The notes under the pieces were generated by a model. It searched no databases. It had not been told where the DNA came from and saw only the letters and a program-made list of their open reading frames with translations. 40,000 nucleotides of DNA from Clostridium isatidis (GTDB taxonomy: Bacteria > Bacillota > Clostridia > Clostridiales > Clostridiaceae), in NCBI RefSeq assembly GCF_002285495.1, contig NZ_CP016786.1, positions 155,001 through 195,000 on the forward strand, given 5' to 3'. Numbering within the stretch: the first letter of the stretch is position 1; the number at the start of each line of letters is the position of its first letter. Below, piece by piece: positions 31,402-39,521 of this stretch. The translations under genes were made by a program, and so were the position numbers.

Positions 31402-33072
31402 ATGAAGAGTGATATTCAAATAGCTCAGGAAGCTAAAATGGAACCTATAGTAAAAATTGCAGAAAAGTTAGGTCTTACAGAAGATGAAATTGAGTTATAT
31501 GGAAAATATAAATGTAAGTTATCTTTAGATATATTAAAAAAGAATAAAGATAAGAAAAATGGGAAATTGGTATTAGTAACTGCAATAAACCCAACACCAG
31601 CAGGGGAAGGAAAATCAACAGTAACTGTTGGTCTTGGTCAAGGATTGTGCAAAATGGGTAAGAATGCAGTTATAGCATTAAGAGAGCCTTCTTTAGGTCC
31701 TGTTTTTGGAATAAAAGGAGGAGCTGCTGGTGGTGGATATTCACAAGTAGTTCCAATGGAAGATATAAACTTACATTTTACTGGAGATATGCATGCAATA
31801 ACTTCAGCTAATAATTTGTTGGCAGCAGCAATAGATAATCATCTTCACCAAGGAAACTCATTAAAAATAGATTCAAGGAGAATTTTATTTAAAAGAGTTA
31901 TGGATATGAATGATAGAGCTCTTAGAAATATAGTTGTTGGTCTTGGTGGTAAGATTAATGGTTTTCCTAGAGAAGATGGCTTTATGATAACAGTTGCTTC
32001 AGAAATAATGGCAATACTATGTTTATCAAATAGTTTATCAGAGCTTAAGGAAAGAATGGGAAATATATTAATTGCTTATGATTTAGATGGAAACCCTGTT
32101 TATGCAAGACAGTTAGGTGTAGAAGGGGCAATGGCATTACTTATGAAGGATGCTATAAAACCAAATTTAGTTCAAACTTTAGAAAATACACCTGCAATAA
32201 TTCATGGAGGGCCTTTTGCTAATATTGCTCACGGATGTAATTCTATTTTAGCTACTAAAATGGCTTTAAAACTTGGAGATATAGTAGTAACAGAAGCAGG
32301 TTTTGGAGCAGATTTAGGAGCAGAAAAATTTTTAGATATAAAGTGTAGATATGGAGATTTAAGTCCGGATTGTGTTGTAATTGTTGCAACAATAAGAGCA
32401 TTAAAACATCATGGAGGAGTTTCCTTAGATGAATTAACTAGTTCTAATGTAGAAGCCTTAAAAAGAGGGATTTGTAATTTAGAAAAACAAATTGAAAACA
32501 TAAAGAAATACAATGTACCAGTAGTTGTAGCAATTAATAAATTCTCTTCTGACAGTAGTGAGGAGATAGATTTTATAAAGAATTTCTGTAATAATATTGG
32601 AGTTAAAGCTGCTTTATGTGATGTTTGGAGCAAGGGTGGCGAAGGTGCTTTAGAGCTTGGTGAAGCAGTTTGTGATGTTATGGAAAATGAAGTAAGCAAT
32701 TTTAAATTTTTATATGAAGTTGAAGATACAATAGAAAATAAAATATTAAAAATTGCACAAGAAATATATGGAGCAAAGGGAATTGTACTTACAGCTAATG
32801 CTAAAAAACAAATAAGTGACTTAGAGAGATTTAATTTAGATAAACTTCCTATATGTATGGCTAAAACTCAATACTCATTATCAGATAACCCTAAGCTATT
32901 AGGAAGACCAAAGGATTTTGAGATTACAGTCAGAGAAGTTAAGATATCAAATGGAGCAGGTTTTATAGTAGCTTTAAATGGTGACGTTATGACTATGCCA
33001 GGATTACCAAAAGTCCCTGCAGCAAATAAAATGGATGTAACAGAGGATGGAGAAATTACTGGGTTATTTTAA
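31402..33072 (+). CDS. fhs: formate--tetrahydrofolate ligase
   Basis: Fhs makes 10-formyl-tetrahydrofolate from formate, THF and ATP, supplying one-carbon units for purines and initiator tRNA formylation; in acetogens it is a Wood-Ljungdahl step. The protein shows the ATP-binding loop NPTPAGEGKSTVTVGLGQGL, the conserved LREPSLGPVFGIKGGAAGGGY, and the C-terminal MTMPGLPKVPAA ending. I begin at ATG 31402, after GGGAGTG, rather than the in-frame ATG five codons earlier; this gives 556 residues, the clostridial norm. It appears to be a single-gene unit between ftsH and coaX. Nothing else of the acetyl-CoA pathway is nearby, so a biosynthetic role is more likely. Confidence 0.96.
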   Translation: MKSDIQIAQEAKMEPIVKIAEKLGLTEDEIELYGKYKCKLSLDILKKNKDKKNGKLVLVTAINPTPAGEGKSTVTVGLGQGLCKMGKNAVIALREPSLGPVFGIKGGAAGGGYSQVVPMEDINLHFTGDMHAITSANNLLAAAIDNHLHQGNSLKIDSRRILFKRVMDMNDRALRNIVVGLGGKINGFPREDGFMITVASEIMAILCLSNSLSELKERMGNILIAYDLDGNPVYARQLGVEGAMALLMKDAIKPNLVQTLENTPAIIHGGPFANIAHGCNSILATKMALKLGDIVVTEAGFGADLGAEKFLDIKCRYGDLSPDCVVIVATIRALKHHGGVSLDELTSSNVEALKRGICNLEKQIENIKKYNVPVVVAINKFSSDSSEEIDFIKNFCNNIGVKAALCDVWSKGGEGALELGEAVCDVMENEVSNFKFLYEVEDTIENKILKIAQEIYGAKGIVLTANAKKQISDLERFNLDKLPICMAKTQYSLSDNPKLLGRPKDFEITVREVKISNGAGFIVALNGDVMTMPGLPKVPAANKMDVTEDGEITGLF

Positions 33073-33090
33073 TATATATTTGCTCATCCC

Positions 33091-33118
33091 TTGACAAATG
33101 ATATTTAATTGCTAAAAT
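33091..33118 (+). promoter_or_regulatory. sigma-A promoter for coaX-dusB
   Basis: Perfect TTGACA (33091-33096), 16-bp spacer, TAAAAT (33113-33118). It starts 19 bp after the fhs stop and lies upstream of the hairpin at 33155, so a transcript from it must pass that hairpin to reach coaX. Confidence 0.6.
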
Positions 33119-33154
33119 TTAAAGTGTTAAATTTACTATAAGAAGTATATTTAT

Positions 33155-33182
33155 AAGGGCAGCTTTTCAGGCTGCTTTTAAT
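33155..33182 (+). terminator. terminator-like hairpin between fhs and coaX
   Basis: AAGGGCAGC (33155-33163) pairs with GCTGCTTTT (33171-33179), with two G-U pairs and a 7-nt loop, followed by TTTTAATT. It may end fhs transcription, but as it lies after the coaX promoter it could also act as an attenuator in the coaX leader. Confidence 0.6.
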
Positions 33183-33202
33183 TGTATTAAGGTGGTGTCT
33201 GT

Positions 33203-33982
33203 ATGATTTTACTAATAGATGTAGGGAATACTAATATTGTTTTAGGTTTATATAAAGAAAAAGAACAAATTCATGGATGGAGAATTTCTACAGATTTAAA
33301 TAAAACATCTGATGAATTTTCAATTCAAATTATGCAGCTTTTTGCCCAAAATAATTTAAATCCAAAGGAAGTTAAAGGGATAATAATTTCATCAGTTGTT
33401 CCAAATATAATGCATTCTTTAGAAAATATGGTTAGAAAAAGTTTTAAAATTGAACCAATAATTGTAGGTCCAGGAACAAAAACAGGAATAAACATAAGAT
33501 ATGATAATCCTAAGGAAGTAGGAGCTGATAGGATAGTAAATGCTGTAGCGGCTCATAATAAATACAAAAAAGACCTTATAATTATAGATTTTGGAACTGC
33601 AACAACATTTTGTTCTTTAACTAAAGAAGCCAATTATCTTGGAGGATGCATAACACCAGGTATAAGGATATCATCAGATGCCTTATTTGAAAAAGCAGCC
33701 AAATTACCTAGAATAGAATTAGAAAAACCTAAACATATAATATGTAAAAATACTGTATCAAGTATGCAGGCTGGAATAATATATGGATACATAGGTCAAG
33801 TGGAGTATATTGTTAAAAGAATGAAAAAGGAAATGATGGAGCTAGGATGCGATGAACCAATGGTAGTAGCTACTGGTGGTTTATCTAGCTTAATAGCTAA
33901 AGGAACAAGAATTATAGATAAGGTAGATCCTAATTTAACATTAGAGGGGCTAATGATGATATACGAAAAAAATAAGGAGTAG
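33203..33982 (+). CDS. coaX: type III pantothenate kinase
   Basis: CoaX phosphorylates pantothenate, the first step of coenzyme A synthesis; type III enzymes are not inhibited by CoA. The 259-residue protein belongs to the ASKHA fold: MILLIDVGNTNIVLGLY (phosphate 1), GADRIVNAVAAHNKY with the catalytic Asp, IIDFGTATTFCSL (phosphate 2), GGCITPGIRIS, and VVATGGLSSLIA (adenosine). AAGGTGGTG precedes the ATG. It lies 6 bp before dusB, so the two form an operon. The order ftsH, coaX, dusB, lysS matches B. subtilis once fhs and greA are set aside. Confidence 0.96.
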   Translation: MILLIDVGNTNIVLGLYKEKEQIHGWRISTDLNKTSDEFSIQIMQLFAQNNLNPKEVKGIIISSVVPNIMHSLENMVRKSFKIEPIIVGPGTKTGINIRYDNPKEVGADRIVNAVAAHNKYKKDLIIIDFGTATTFCSLTKEANYLGGCITPGIRISSDALFEKAAKLPRIELEKPKHIICKNTVSSMQAGIIYGYIGQVEYIVKRMKKEMMELGCDEPMVVATGGLSSLIAKGTRIIDKVDPNLTLEGLMMIYEKNKE

Positions 33983-33988
33983 TATAAT

Positions 33989-34972
33989 ATGAAAATAGGA
34001 AGCATAGAGTTAAAAGGCAATGTGTTTTTAGCACCTATGGCTGGAGTTACTGATATGGCCTTTAGAGTTCTTTGTAAGGAAATGGGTTGTGGATTAGTCT
34101 ATACTGAAATGGTAAGTGCAAAGGCCCTCTATTATGATAATGATAAAACAAAAACTCTCCTTAGAATTGCTGATGAAGAAAAGCCTGTTGCTGCTCAAAT
34201 ATTTGGCAGTGATCCCCAAATTATGGCGGAGGTTGTTGAAAAAGAATTTAATAATAGAGAAGATGTAGTATTAATAGATATAAATATGGGCTGTCCAGTA
34301 AATAAAATAACTAAAAATGGTGAAGGTTCAGCCCTTTTAAAAAATCCAGATTTAGCTGGAAAAATTGTAGAAAGCATAAAAAAAGTATCTAAAAAGCCTG
34401 TAACCGTTAAAATAAGAAAGGGTTGGGATGACCAACATATTAATGCTGTAGAGGTTGCAAAAATTCTTGAAGCTGCCGGTGCAGATGCTATAACAGTTCA
34501 TGGAAGAACAAGACAGCAAATGTATGAAGGCAAATCAGACTGGAGTATAATAGCACAAGTTAAAGAAGCTGTAGATATTCCCGTTATAGGAAATGGTGAT
34601 GTATTTACAGCAGAAGATGCCCTTGAATTAAAAAATAAAACTAATTGTGATGGAATAATGATTGCAAGAGGAAGCATGGGCAATCCTTGGATTTTTAAAC
34701 AGATAGAACTTAAGCTAAAGGGTGAAAAATCTTTAGAAATAAGCTATGAAGATAAAATAAATATGTGTATTAGGCATTATGATTTAGCAATAAAATATAA
34801 TGGAGAAGCAAAAGCTCTAAGAGAAATGAGAAAACATATTGCTTGGTATTTAAAAGGAATGCCAAATAGTAATGAAATAAAAAATGAAGTAAATATGCTG
34901 GAAAATAAAGATGAAGTAATTTATCTTTTAAATAGATATAAAGAAGAAATAATAGATAATTGTAACTATTAA
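33989..34972 (+). CDS. dusB: tRNA-dihydrouridine synthase
   Basis: This flavoenzyme reduces uridines in the tRNA D-loop to dihydrouridine using NADPH. The 327-residue protein is a TIM barrel with LAPMAGVTDMAFR at the FMN site, the catalytic cysteine in INMGCPVNKITKNGEGSALL, KIRKGWDD, ITVHGRTRQQMYEG and MIARGSMGNPWIF, then a helical RNA-binding tail. The ATG follows AAGGAG that overlaps the end of coaX. The symbol dusB reflects the Gram-positive NifR3-like group; the exact position modified cannot be read from the sequence. Confidence 0.94.
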   Translation: MKIGSIELKGNVFLAPMAGVTDMAFRVLCKEMGCGLVYTEMVSAKALYYDNDKTKTLLRIADEEKPVAAQIFGSDPQIMAEVVEKEFNNREDVVLIDINMGCPVNKITKNGEGSALLKNPDLAGKIVESIKKVSKKPVTVKIRKGWDDQHINAVEVAKILEAAGADAITVHGRTRQQMYEGKSDWSIIAQVKEAVDIPVIGNGDVFTAEDALELKNKTNCDGIMIARGSMGNPWIFKQIELKLKGEKSLEISYEDKINMCIRHYDLAIKYNGEAKALREMRKHIAWYLKGMPNSNEIKNEVNMLENKDEVIYLLNRYKEEIIDNCNY

Positions 34973-35044
34973 ATATATTGTAGAATATGTATATCTAATA
35001 ATGAATAATTATAATTTGAATAAATATTAACAAAACAAGCTTAG

Positions 35045-35074
35045 TTGACATATATATAATTGCTGTTTTATAAT
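35045..35074 (+). promoter_or_regulatory. sigma-A promoter for greA-lysS
   Basis: TTGACA (35045-35050), 18-bp spacer, TATAAT (35069-35074), both perfect. The leader before greA is about 60 nt. Confidence 0.85.
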
Positions 35075-35142
35075 GTTTAGAACGATTTAATCAAATAAAA
35101 ATAATATTATAAAATTATAGAGAATTTGAAGGGGAGAAAATC

Positions 35143-35619
35143 ATGAGCGAAACAAAAAAATTTATAATGACATATGAAGGTGTTAAGAAATTAGAACAAG
35201 AATTAGAATATTTAAAAACTGTAAAAAGAAAAGAAATTACAGAAAAAATTAAGGTTGCATTAGGGTATGGAGATTTAAGTGAAAACTCTGAATATGATGA
35301 AGCTAAAAATGAGCAAGCTTTTACAGAAGGTAGAATAGCACAACTAGAAAATATGTTAAAGAATACTCAAGTAGTTGATGAAACTGAATTACCAAATGAT
35401 ATAGTAGCAATAGGAAAGACTGTAAAGGTTAAGGATTATGAGTTTGATGAAGAAGTAGAATATACAATAGTAGGTTCAGCAGAAGCAGATCCTATGAGTT
35501 TTAAAATATCAAATGAATCACCAGTTGGTGCAGCTTTATTAGGTAAAAAAATTGGAGACGAAGTTGAAGTTATTGTGCCAGGTGGTACTAATAAGTTTAA
35601 AATATTAGAAATATACTAA
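35143..35619 (+). CDS. greA: transcription elongation factor GreA
   Basis: GreA enters the secondary channel of RNA polymerase and triggers cleavage of backtracked RNA, restarting stalled complexes. The 158-residue protein has the N-terminal antiparallel coiled coil (about 8-80), with the acidic tip in GYGDLSENSEYDEAKNEQAF that carries the two catalytic acidic residues, and a C-terminal globular domain (SPVGAALLGKKIGDEVEV). A GGGGAG lies before the ATG. It shares a promoter with lysS, 22 bp downstream. With mfd, the window encodes two separate means of dealing with stalled RNA polymerase. Confidence 0.97.
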   Translation: MSETKKFIMTYEGVKKLEQELEYLKTVKRKEITEKIKVALGYGDLSENSEYDEAKNEQAFTEGRIAQLENMLKNTQVVDETELPNDIVAIGKTVKVKDYEFDEEVEYTIVGSAEADPMSFKISNESPVGAALLGKKIGDEVEVIVPGGTNKFKILEIY

Positions 35620-35641
35620 AATATTATAAGGAGGAGAAGGT

Positions 35642-37147
35642 ATGTCCACAGAAGAAATAAATATAGAGGAATTAGAATCTAACTATAGTGAACAAGAAGC
35701 CTTAAGAAGAGAAAAGTTACTAGAATTACAAGCACAAGGTAAGGATCCTTTTGATGTATACAAAGTAGAAAGAACACACATGTCTACAGAAATAAAGGAT
35801 AATTTTGAAGCACTAGAAGAAAAGACTGTTACTGTAGCAGGTAGAATCATGTCTAAAAGAGGTCAGGGAAAGGTAGTTTTTTCTGATATTCAAGATAGAG
35901 ATGGTAAGATTCAATTATTCTTAAAAATAGATGTTGTTGGAGAAGAAAACTTAAAAGCTTATAAGAACTTTGATTTAGGAGATTGGGTAGCAGCAACTGG
36001 AGAAGTATTTAAAACTAAAACAGGTGAAGTTTCAATAAGAGTTGCAGAATTCCAATTAATTTCTAAGTCTTTAAAACCATTACCAGAAAAGTGGCATGGA
36101 TTAAAAGATCCAGACTTAAGATATAGACAAAGAGAAGTAGATATGATCTCCAACCCAGAAGTAAAGGAAATTTTCAAAAAGAGAGCAACAATACTTAAGA
36201 GTGTAAGAGAGTTCTTAGATAATAGAGGTTTCATAGAAATTGAAACACCAATGTTATCTCCAATTGCAGGTGGAGCATCAGCAAGACCTTTTATAACTCA
36301 TCATAATGCTTTAGATATAGATATGTATTTAAGAATAGCTCCAGAACTATACTTAAAGAGAGCTATAGTAGCAGGGTTGGAAAGAGTATATGATATGGGA
36401 AGAACTTTCAGAAATGAAGGAATGTCTGTAAGACACAACCCAGAATTTACAATGATAGAATTATATCAAGCTTTTGCAGATTATAATGATATGATGGAAA
36501 TATGTGAAAATTTAATTGCTACAGTATGTGAAAAAGTAAATGGAACTACTAAAGTAACTTACCAAGGAACAGAAATAGACTTCAAGCCTCCATTTAGGAG
36601 AATTTCTATGGTAGATGCAGTTAGAGAATATGCTGGAGTAGATTTCAATGAAATAAAAACTGATGAAGAAGCTCAAAAGATAGCTAAAGAAAAGAATTTA
36701 GAGTTTAAAAAGGATTTAAAATATGTAACAAAAGGCGAAGTATTAAATATGTTATTTGAAGAGTATGCTGAAGAACATTTAATACAACCTACTTTTGTTT
36801 ATGATTATCCAGTAGAAATTTCTCCTTTAACTAAGAAAAAGAGAGGAAATGAAGCCTTTACTGAAAGATTTGAAGGTTTTGTTTATGGAAGAGAAATATG
36901 TAATGCATATTCAGAGTTAAATGATCCGATAGTTCAAAGAGAAAGATTTAAACAACAAGAAAAAGAAAGAGAATTAGGTGACGATGAAGCATACGTTATA
37001 GATGAAGAATTTATGAGTGCATTAGAAACAGGTATGCCTCCAACAGGTGGACTAGGAATAGGTATAGATAGATTAATAATGTTCTTAACAGATTCAGCAT
37101 CAATAAGAGATGTTATAATGTTCCCAACAATGAAACCTTTAAAATAA
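35642..37147 (+). CDS. lysS: lysyl-tRNA synthetase, class II
   Basis: LysS charges tRNA-Lys with lysine. The 501-residue protein has an N-terminal OB-fold that reads the anticodon (about 60-165; TVAGRIMSKRGQGKVVFSDI) and a class IIb catalytic core: motif 1 around FIEIETPMLSPIAGGASARP, motif 2 YDMGRTFRNEGMSVRHNPEF, motif 3 PPTGGLGIGIDRLIMFL. AAGGAGGAG precedes the ATG. No T-box is seen before it; it follows greA closely and ends at a strong terminator. It is the last gene of the run shared with B. subtilis. Confidence 0.97.
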   Translation: MSTEEINIEELESNYSEQEALRREKLLELQAQGKDPFDVYKVERTHMSTEIKDNFEALEEKTVTVAGRIMSKRGQGKVVFSDIQDRDGKIQLFLKIDVVGEENLKAYKNFDLGDWVAATGEVFKTKTGEVSIRVAEFQLISKSLKPLPEKWHGLKDPDLRYRQREVDMISNPEVKEIFKKRATILKSVREFLDNRGFIEIETPMLSPIAGGASARPFITHHNALDIDMYLRIAPELYLKRAIVAGLERVYDMGRTFRNEGMSVRHNPEFTMIELYQAFADYNDMMEICENLIATVCEKVNGTTKVTYQGTEIDFKPPFRRISMVDAVREYAGVDFNEIKTDEEAQKIAKEKNLEFKKDLKYVTKGEVLNMLFEEYAEEHLIQPTFVYDYPVEISPLTKKKRGNEAFTERFEGFVYGREICNAYSELNDPIVQRERFKQQEKERELGDDEAYVIDEEFMSALETGMPPTGGLGIGIDRLIMFLTDSASIRDVIMFPTMKPLK

Positions 37148-37174
37148 ATTTATTTAAAATTTTTAGTAAATATT

Positions 37175-37224
37175 AAAAGAGTTGAATCTGCTATTTATCT
37201 AAGTATATTCAACTCTTTTACTTT
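37175..37224 (+). terminator. rho-independent terminator of greA-lysS
   Basis: A 13-bp stem, AAAAGAGTTGAAT with ATTCAACTCTTTT (37175-37187, 37207-37219), around a 19-nt loop, then a T-rich tail. Confidence 0.85.
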
Positions 37225-37263
37225 TAAATTTATATGTAAATATATTAAAAATAAAAAAAGTAC

Positions 37264-37291
37264 TTGCAAAAATAAAAAAAGTTGATATAAT
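37264..37291 (+). promoter_or_regulatory. sigma-A promoter of the tRNA-Asn cluster
   Basis: TTGCAA (37264-37269), 16-bp spacer, TATAAT (37286-37291), 18 bp before the first tRNA-Asn. Confidence 0.7.
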
Positions 37292-37309
37292 AACTAGTGT
37301 GGTAAATGT

Positions 37310-37384
<75 letters not shown>

Positions 37385-37412
37385 TTTTAATTTTAAAATT
37401 AATTTATAATAT

Positions 37413-37487
<75 letters not shown>

Positions 37488-37514
37488 TTTTAATTTTAAA
37501 ATAATTTATAATAT

Positions 37515-37589
<75 letters not shown>

Positions 37590-37593
37590 TTTT

Positions 37594-37645
37594 AAAAAAG
37601 GTTTTTATAAGTATAGATAATCCTATATTTATAAAAACCTTTTTT
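37594..37645 (+). terminator. rho-independent terminator of the tRNA-Asn cluster
   Basis: A 17-bp stem (37594-37610 with 37629-37645), extended inside by TATAG/CTATA, and a T6 run as part of the right arm. Confidence 0.88.
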
Positions 37646-37690
37646 GTTATGCTTTATCTTAAAGTTAATTACGAATTAATAGGAATTCTA

Positions 37691-37718
37691 TTGACATAAA
37701 TAAAGCTTTTGATAAAAT
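37691..37718 (+). promoter_or_regulatory. promoter of the glyS T-box transcript
   Basis: TTGACA (37691-37696), 16-bp spacer, TAAAAT (37713-37718). A separate TATAAT at 37724-37729 lacks a -35 at a usable distance. Confidence 0.55.
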
Positions 37719-37735
37719 TAATATATAATTTAATA

Positions 37736-37920
37736 AATACTGTGAGAAAGAAGAGTAGGCTTATAGCTTTTTTTAGAGAGACGGTGTATGGTGCAAACCG
37801 TTAAAAGTATAAGTTGAAGGGAGCTTTTGAGTATTATGTTTTGAGAAAGTTGGGCTAAAGCCAAGAAGGGTGGAACCGCGGAATTAAATTTCGTCCCTTT
37901 AGGTTTTAGGCCTTTTTTAT
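37736..37920 (+). promoter_or_regulatory. T-box riboswitch (glycine) in the glyS leader
   Basis: The leader carries the T-box core AGGGTGGAACCGCG (37867-37880), which pairs with the CCA end of uncharged tRNA in this RNA class, the AGTA motif of stem I (37750-37753), and a GGTGCAAACC apical region (37790-37799). The helix CTTATA/TATAAG places a specifier loop whose right strand reads TTGAAGGGA, so the specifier is probably GGG or the overlapping GGA (37819-37822), both Gly codons. Uncharged tRNA-Gly should allow read-through into glyS. The usual terminator that copies the T-box side is not evident; see findings. Confidence 0.92.
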
Positions 37921-37943
37921 TTTATAGAATTGGAGGTATTAAA

Positions 37944-39335
37944 ATGGCTGTAGAAAAAACTATGGAAAAAATCGTTTCTCTATGTAAAAGTAGAGGATTT
38001 ATATTCCCAGGATCAGAAATATACGGAGGACTTGCAAATTCATGGGATTATGGTCCATTAGGAGTAGAATTTAAAAATAATGTAAAGAAGGCTTGGTGGA
38101 AGAAGTTTGTACAAGAAAGTCCATATAATGTGGGAGTTGACTGTGCAATACTTATGAATCCAGAAGTTTGGGTTGCTTCAGGTCACGTTGGAGGATTTTC
38201 AGATCCTTTAATGGATTGTAAAGAATGTAAATCAAGATTTAGAGCTGATAAATTAGTAGAAGATTATATGACTGCAAATGGAGCAGAAGTAGCTAGTGCA
38301 GATGGCTGGAGTAATGAACAGTTAAAAGAGTTTATAGAAAAGAACAATATAGTTTGTCCAAAGTGTGGAAAATTAAATTATACTGAAATAAGAAAATTTA
38401 ATTTAATGTTTAAAACTTTCCAAGGAATAACTGAAGATTCAGCTAGTACAATATATCTTAGACCAGAAACAGCTCAAGGTATATTTGTAAACTTTAAATC
38501 AACTCAAAGAACATCAAGAAAGAAAGTTCCATTTGGTATAGCTCAAATAGGTAAATCTTTTAGAAATGAAATAACACCTGGTAACTTTACTTTTAGAACA
38601 AGAGAATTTGAACAAATGGAATTAGAATTCTTCTGTAAACCAGGTACCGATTTAGAATGGTTTAATTATTGGAAGGATTATTGTTGGAATTTCCTATTAA
38701 GCTTAGGAATGAATAAAGATGCTTTAAGAATAAGGGATCATGCTCAAGAAGAATTATCTTTCTATTCAAATGCAACATCTGATATTGAATATTTATTCCC
38801 ATTTGGCTGGGGAGAATTATGGGGAATTGCAGATAGAACTGACTATGATCTAAAGAAACATCAAGAACATTCTGGTCAAGATATGACTTATTTAGATCCT
38901 GCAACTAATGAAAAGTATATTCCATATGTTGTTGAACCATCTCTTGGAGCAGATAGAGTTGCCTTAGCTTTCTTAGTTGATGCTTATGATGAAGAAGAAT
39001 TAGAGGGTGGAGATAAGAGGACAGTATTACATTTACACCCAGCATTAGCTCCATATAAAGCTGCAATACTACCTTTATCAAAAAAACTTTCAGATAATGC
39101 TTTAGAAATATATTCACAATTAAGCAAGAAGTTCAATGTAGAATATGATGAGGCGGGAAGTATAGGTAAGAGATATAGAAGACAAGATGAAATAGGAACT
39201 CCATTCTGTATTACAATTGATTTTGAAACTGAAAATGATGGTGCTGTTACAGTTAGAAATAGAGATACAATGCTTCAAGAAAGAATTAAGATTGAAGATT
39301 TAACTGCTTATATTGAAAAGAGTTTAGAATTTTAA
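37944..39335 (+). CDS. glyS: glycyl-tRNA synthetase, alpha2 dimer type
   Basis: This enzyme charges tRNA-Gly. The 463-residue protein is the single-chain, eukaryote-like class IIa form, not the two-subunit GlyQ/GlyS form of B. subtilis. Signatures: CKSRGFIFPGSEIYGGLANS near the start, a four-cysteine site (CKECKSRF and CPKCGKL) that may bind zinc, motif 2 in YLRPETAQGIFVNFK, SFRNEITPGNF, motif 3 in LGADRVALAFLVDAY, and the C-terminal anticodon domain (about 360-463). TTGGAGG precedes the ATG. The T-box upstream makes it respond to glycine supply. A hairpin ends the unit. The same enzyme is named glyQS in some databases. Confidence 0.96.
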   Translation: MAVEKTMEKIVSLCKSRGFIFPGSEIYGGLANSWDYGPLGVEFKNNVKKAWWKKFVQESPYNVGVDCAILMNPEVWVASGHVGGFSDPLMDCKECKSRFRADKLVEDYMTANGAEVASADGWSNEQLKEFIEKNNIVCPKCGKLNYTEIRKFNLMFKTFQGITEDSASTIYLRPETAQGIFVNFKSTQRTSRKKVPFGIAQIGKSFRNEITPGNFTFRTREFEQMELEFFCKPGTDLEWFNYWKDYCWNFLLSLGMNKDALRIRDHAQEELSFYSNATSDIEYLFPFGWGELWGIADRTDYDLKKHQEHSGQDMTYLDPATNEKYIPYVVEPSLGADRVALAFLVDAYDEEELEGGDKRTVLHLHPALAPYKAAILPLSKKLSDNALEIYSQLSKKFNVEYDEAGSIGKRYRRQDEIGTPFCITIDFETENDGAVTVRNRDTMLQERIKIEDLTAYIEKSLEF

Positions 39336-39343
39336 TTAAGAAA

Positions 39344-39386
39344 TGGTCTGCCTTAAAATAAATATACTTTAAGGCGGCCAATTTTT
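39344..39386 (+). terminator. rho-independent terminator of glyS
   Basis: TGGTCTGCCTTAAA (39344-39357) pairs with TTTAAGGCGGCCA (39368-39380) with one bulged base, a G-U pair and a 10-nt loop, then TTTTT (39382-39386). Confidence 0.8.
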
Positions 39387-39521
39387 GTATTTTGCTATAT
39401 TAGGTGATATAATTAGCTAGAAAATGGACAAAATTAAGATAGATTGTACATTAAGAAGTGTTTCGAACTTTTTATTATTAGAATTAATATAATGTTTTAT
39501 ATATTACTTTGGAGGAATATG

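Noticed and set aside
32409..32699. Leftward 96-residue frame inside fhs
   Set aside because: Antisense shadow without a start signal; fhs is intact through this region.
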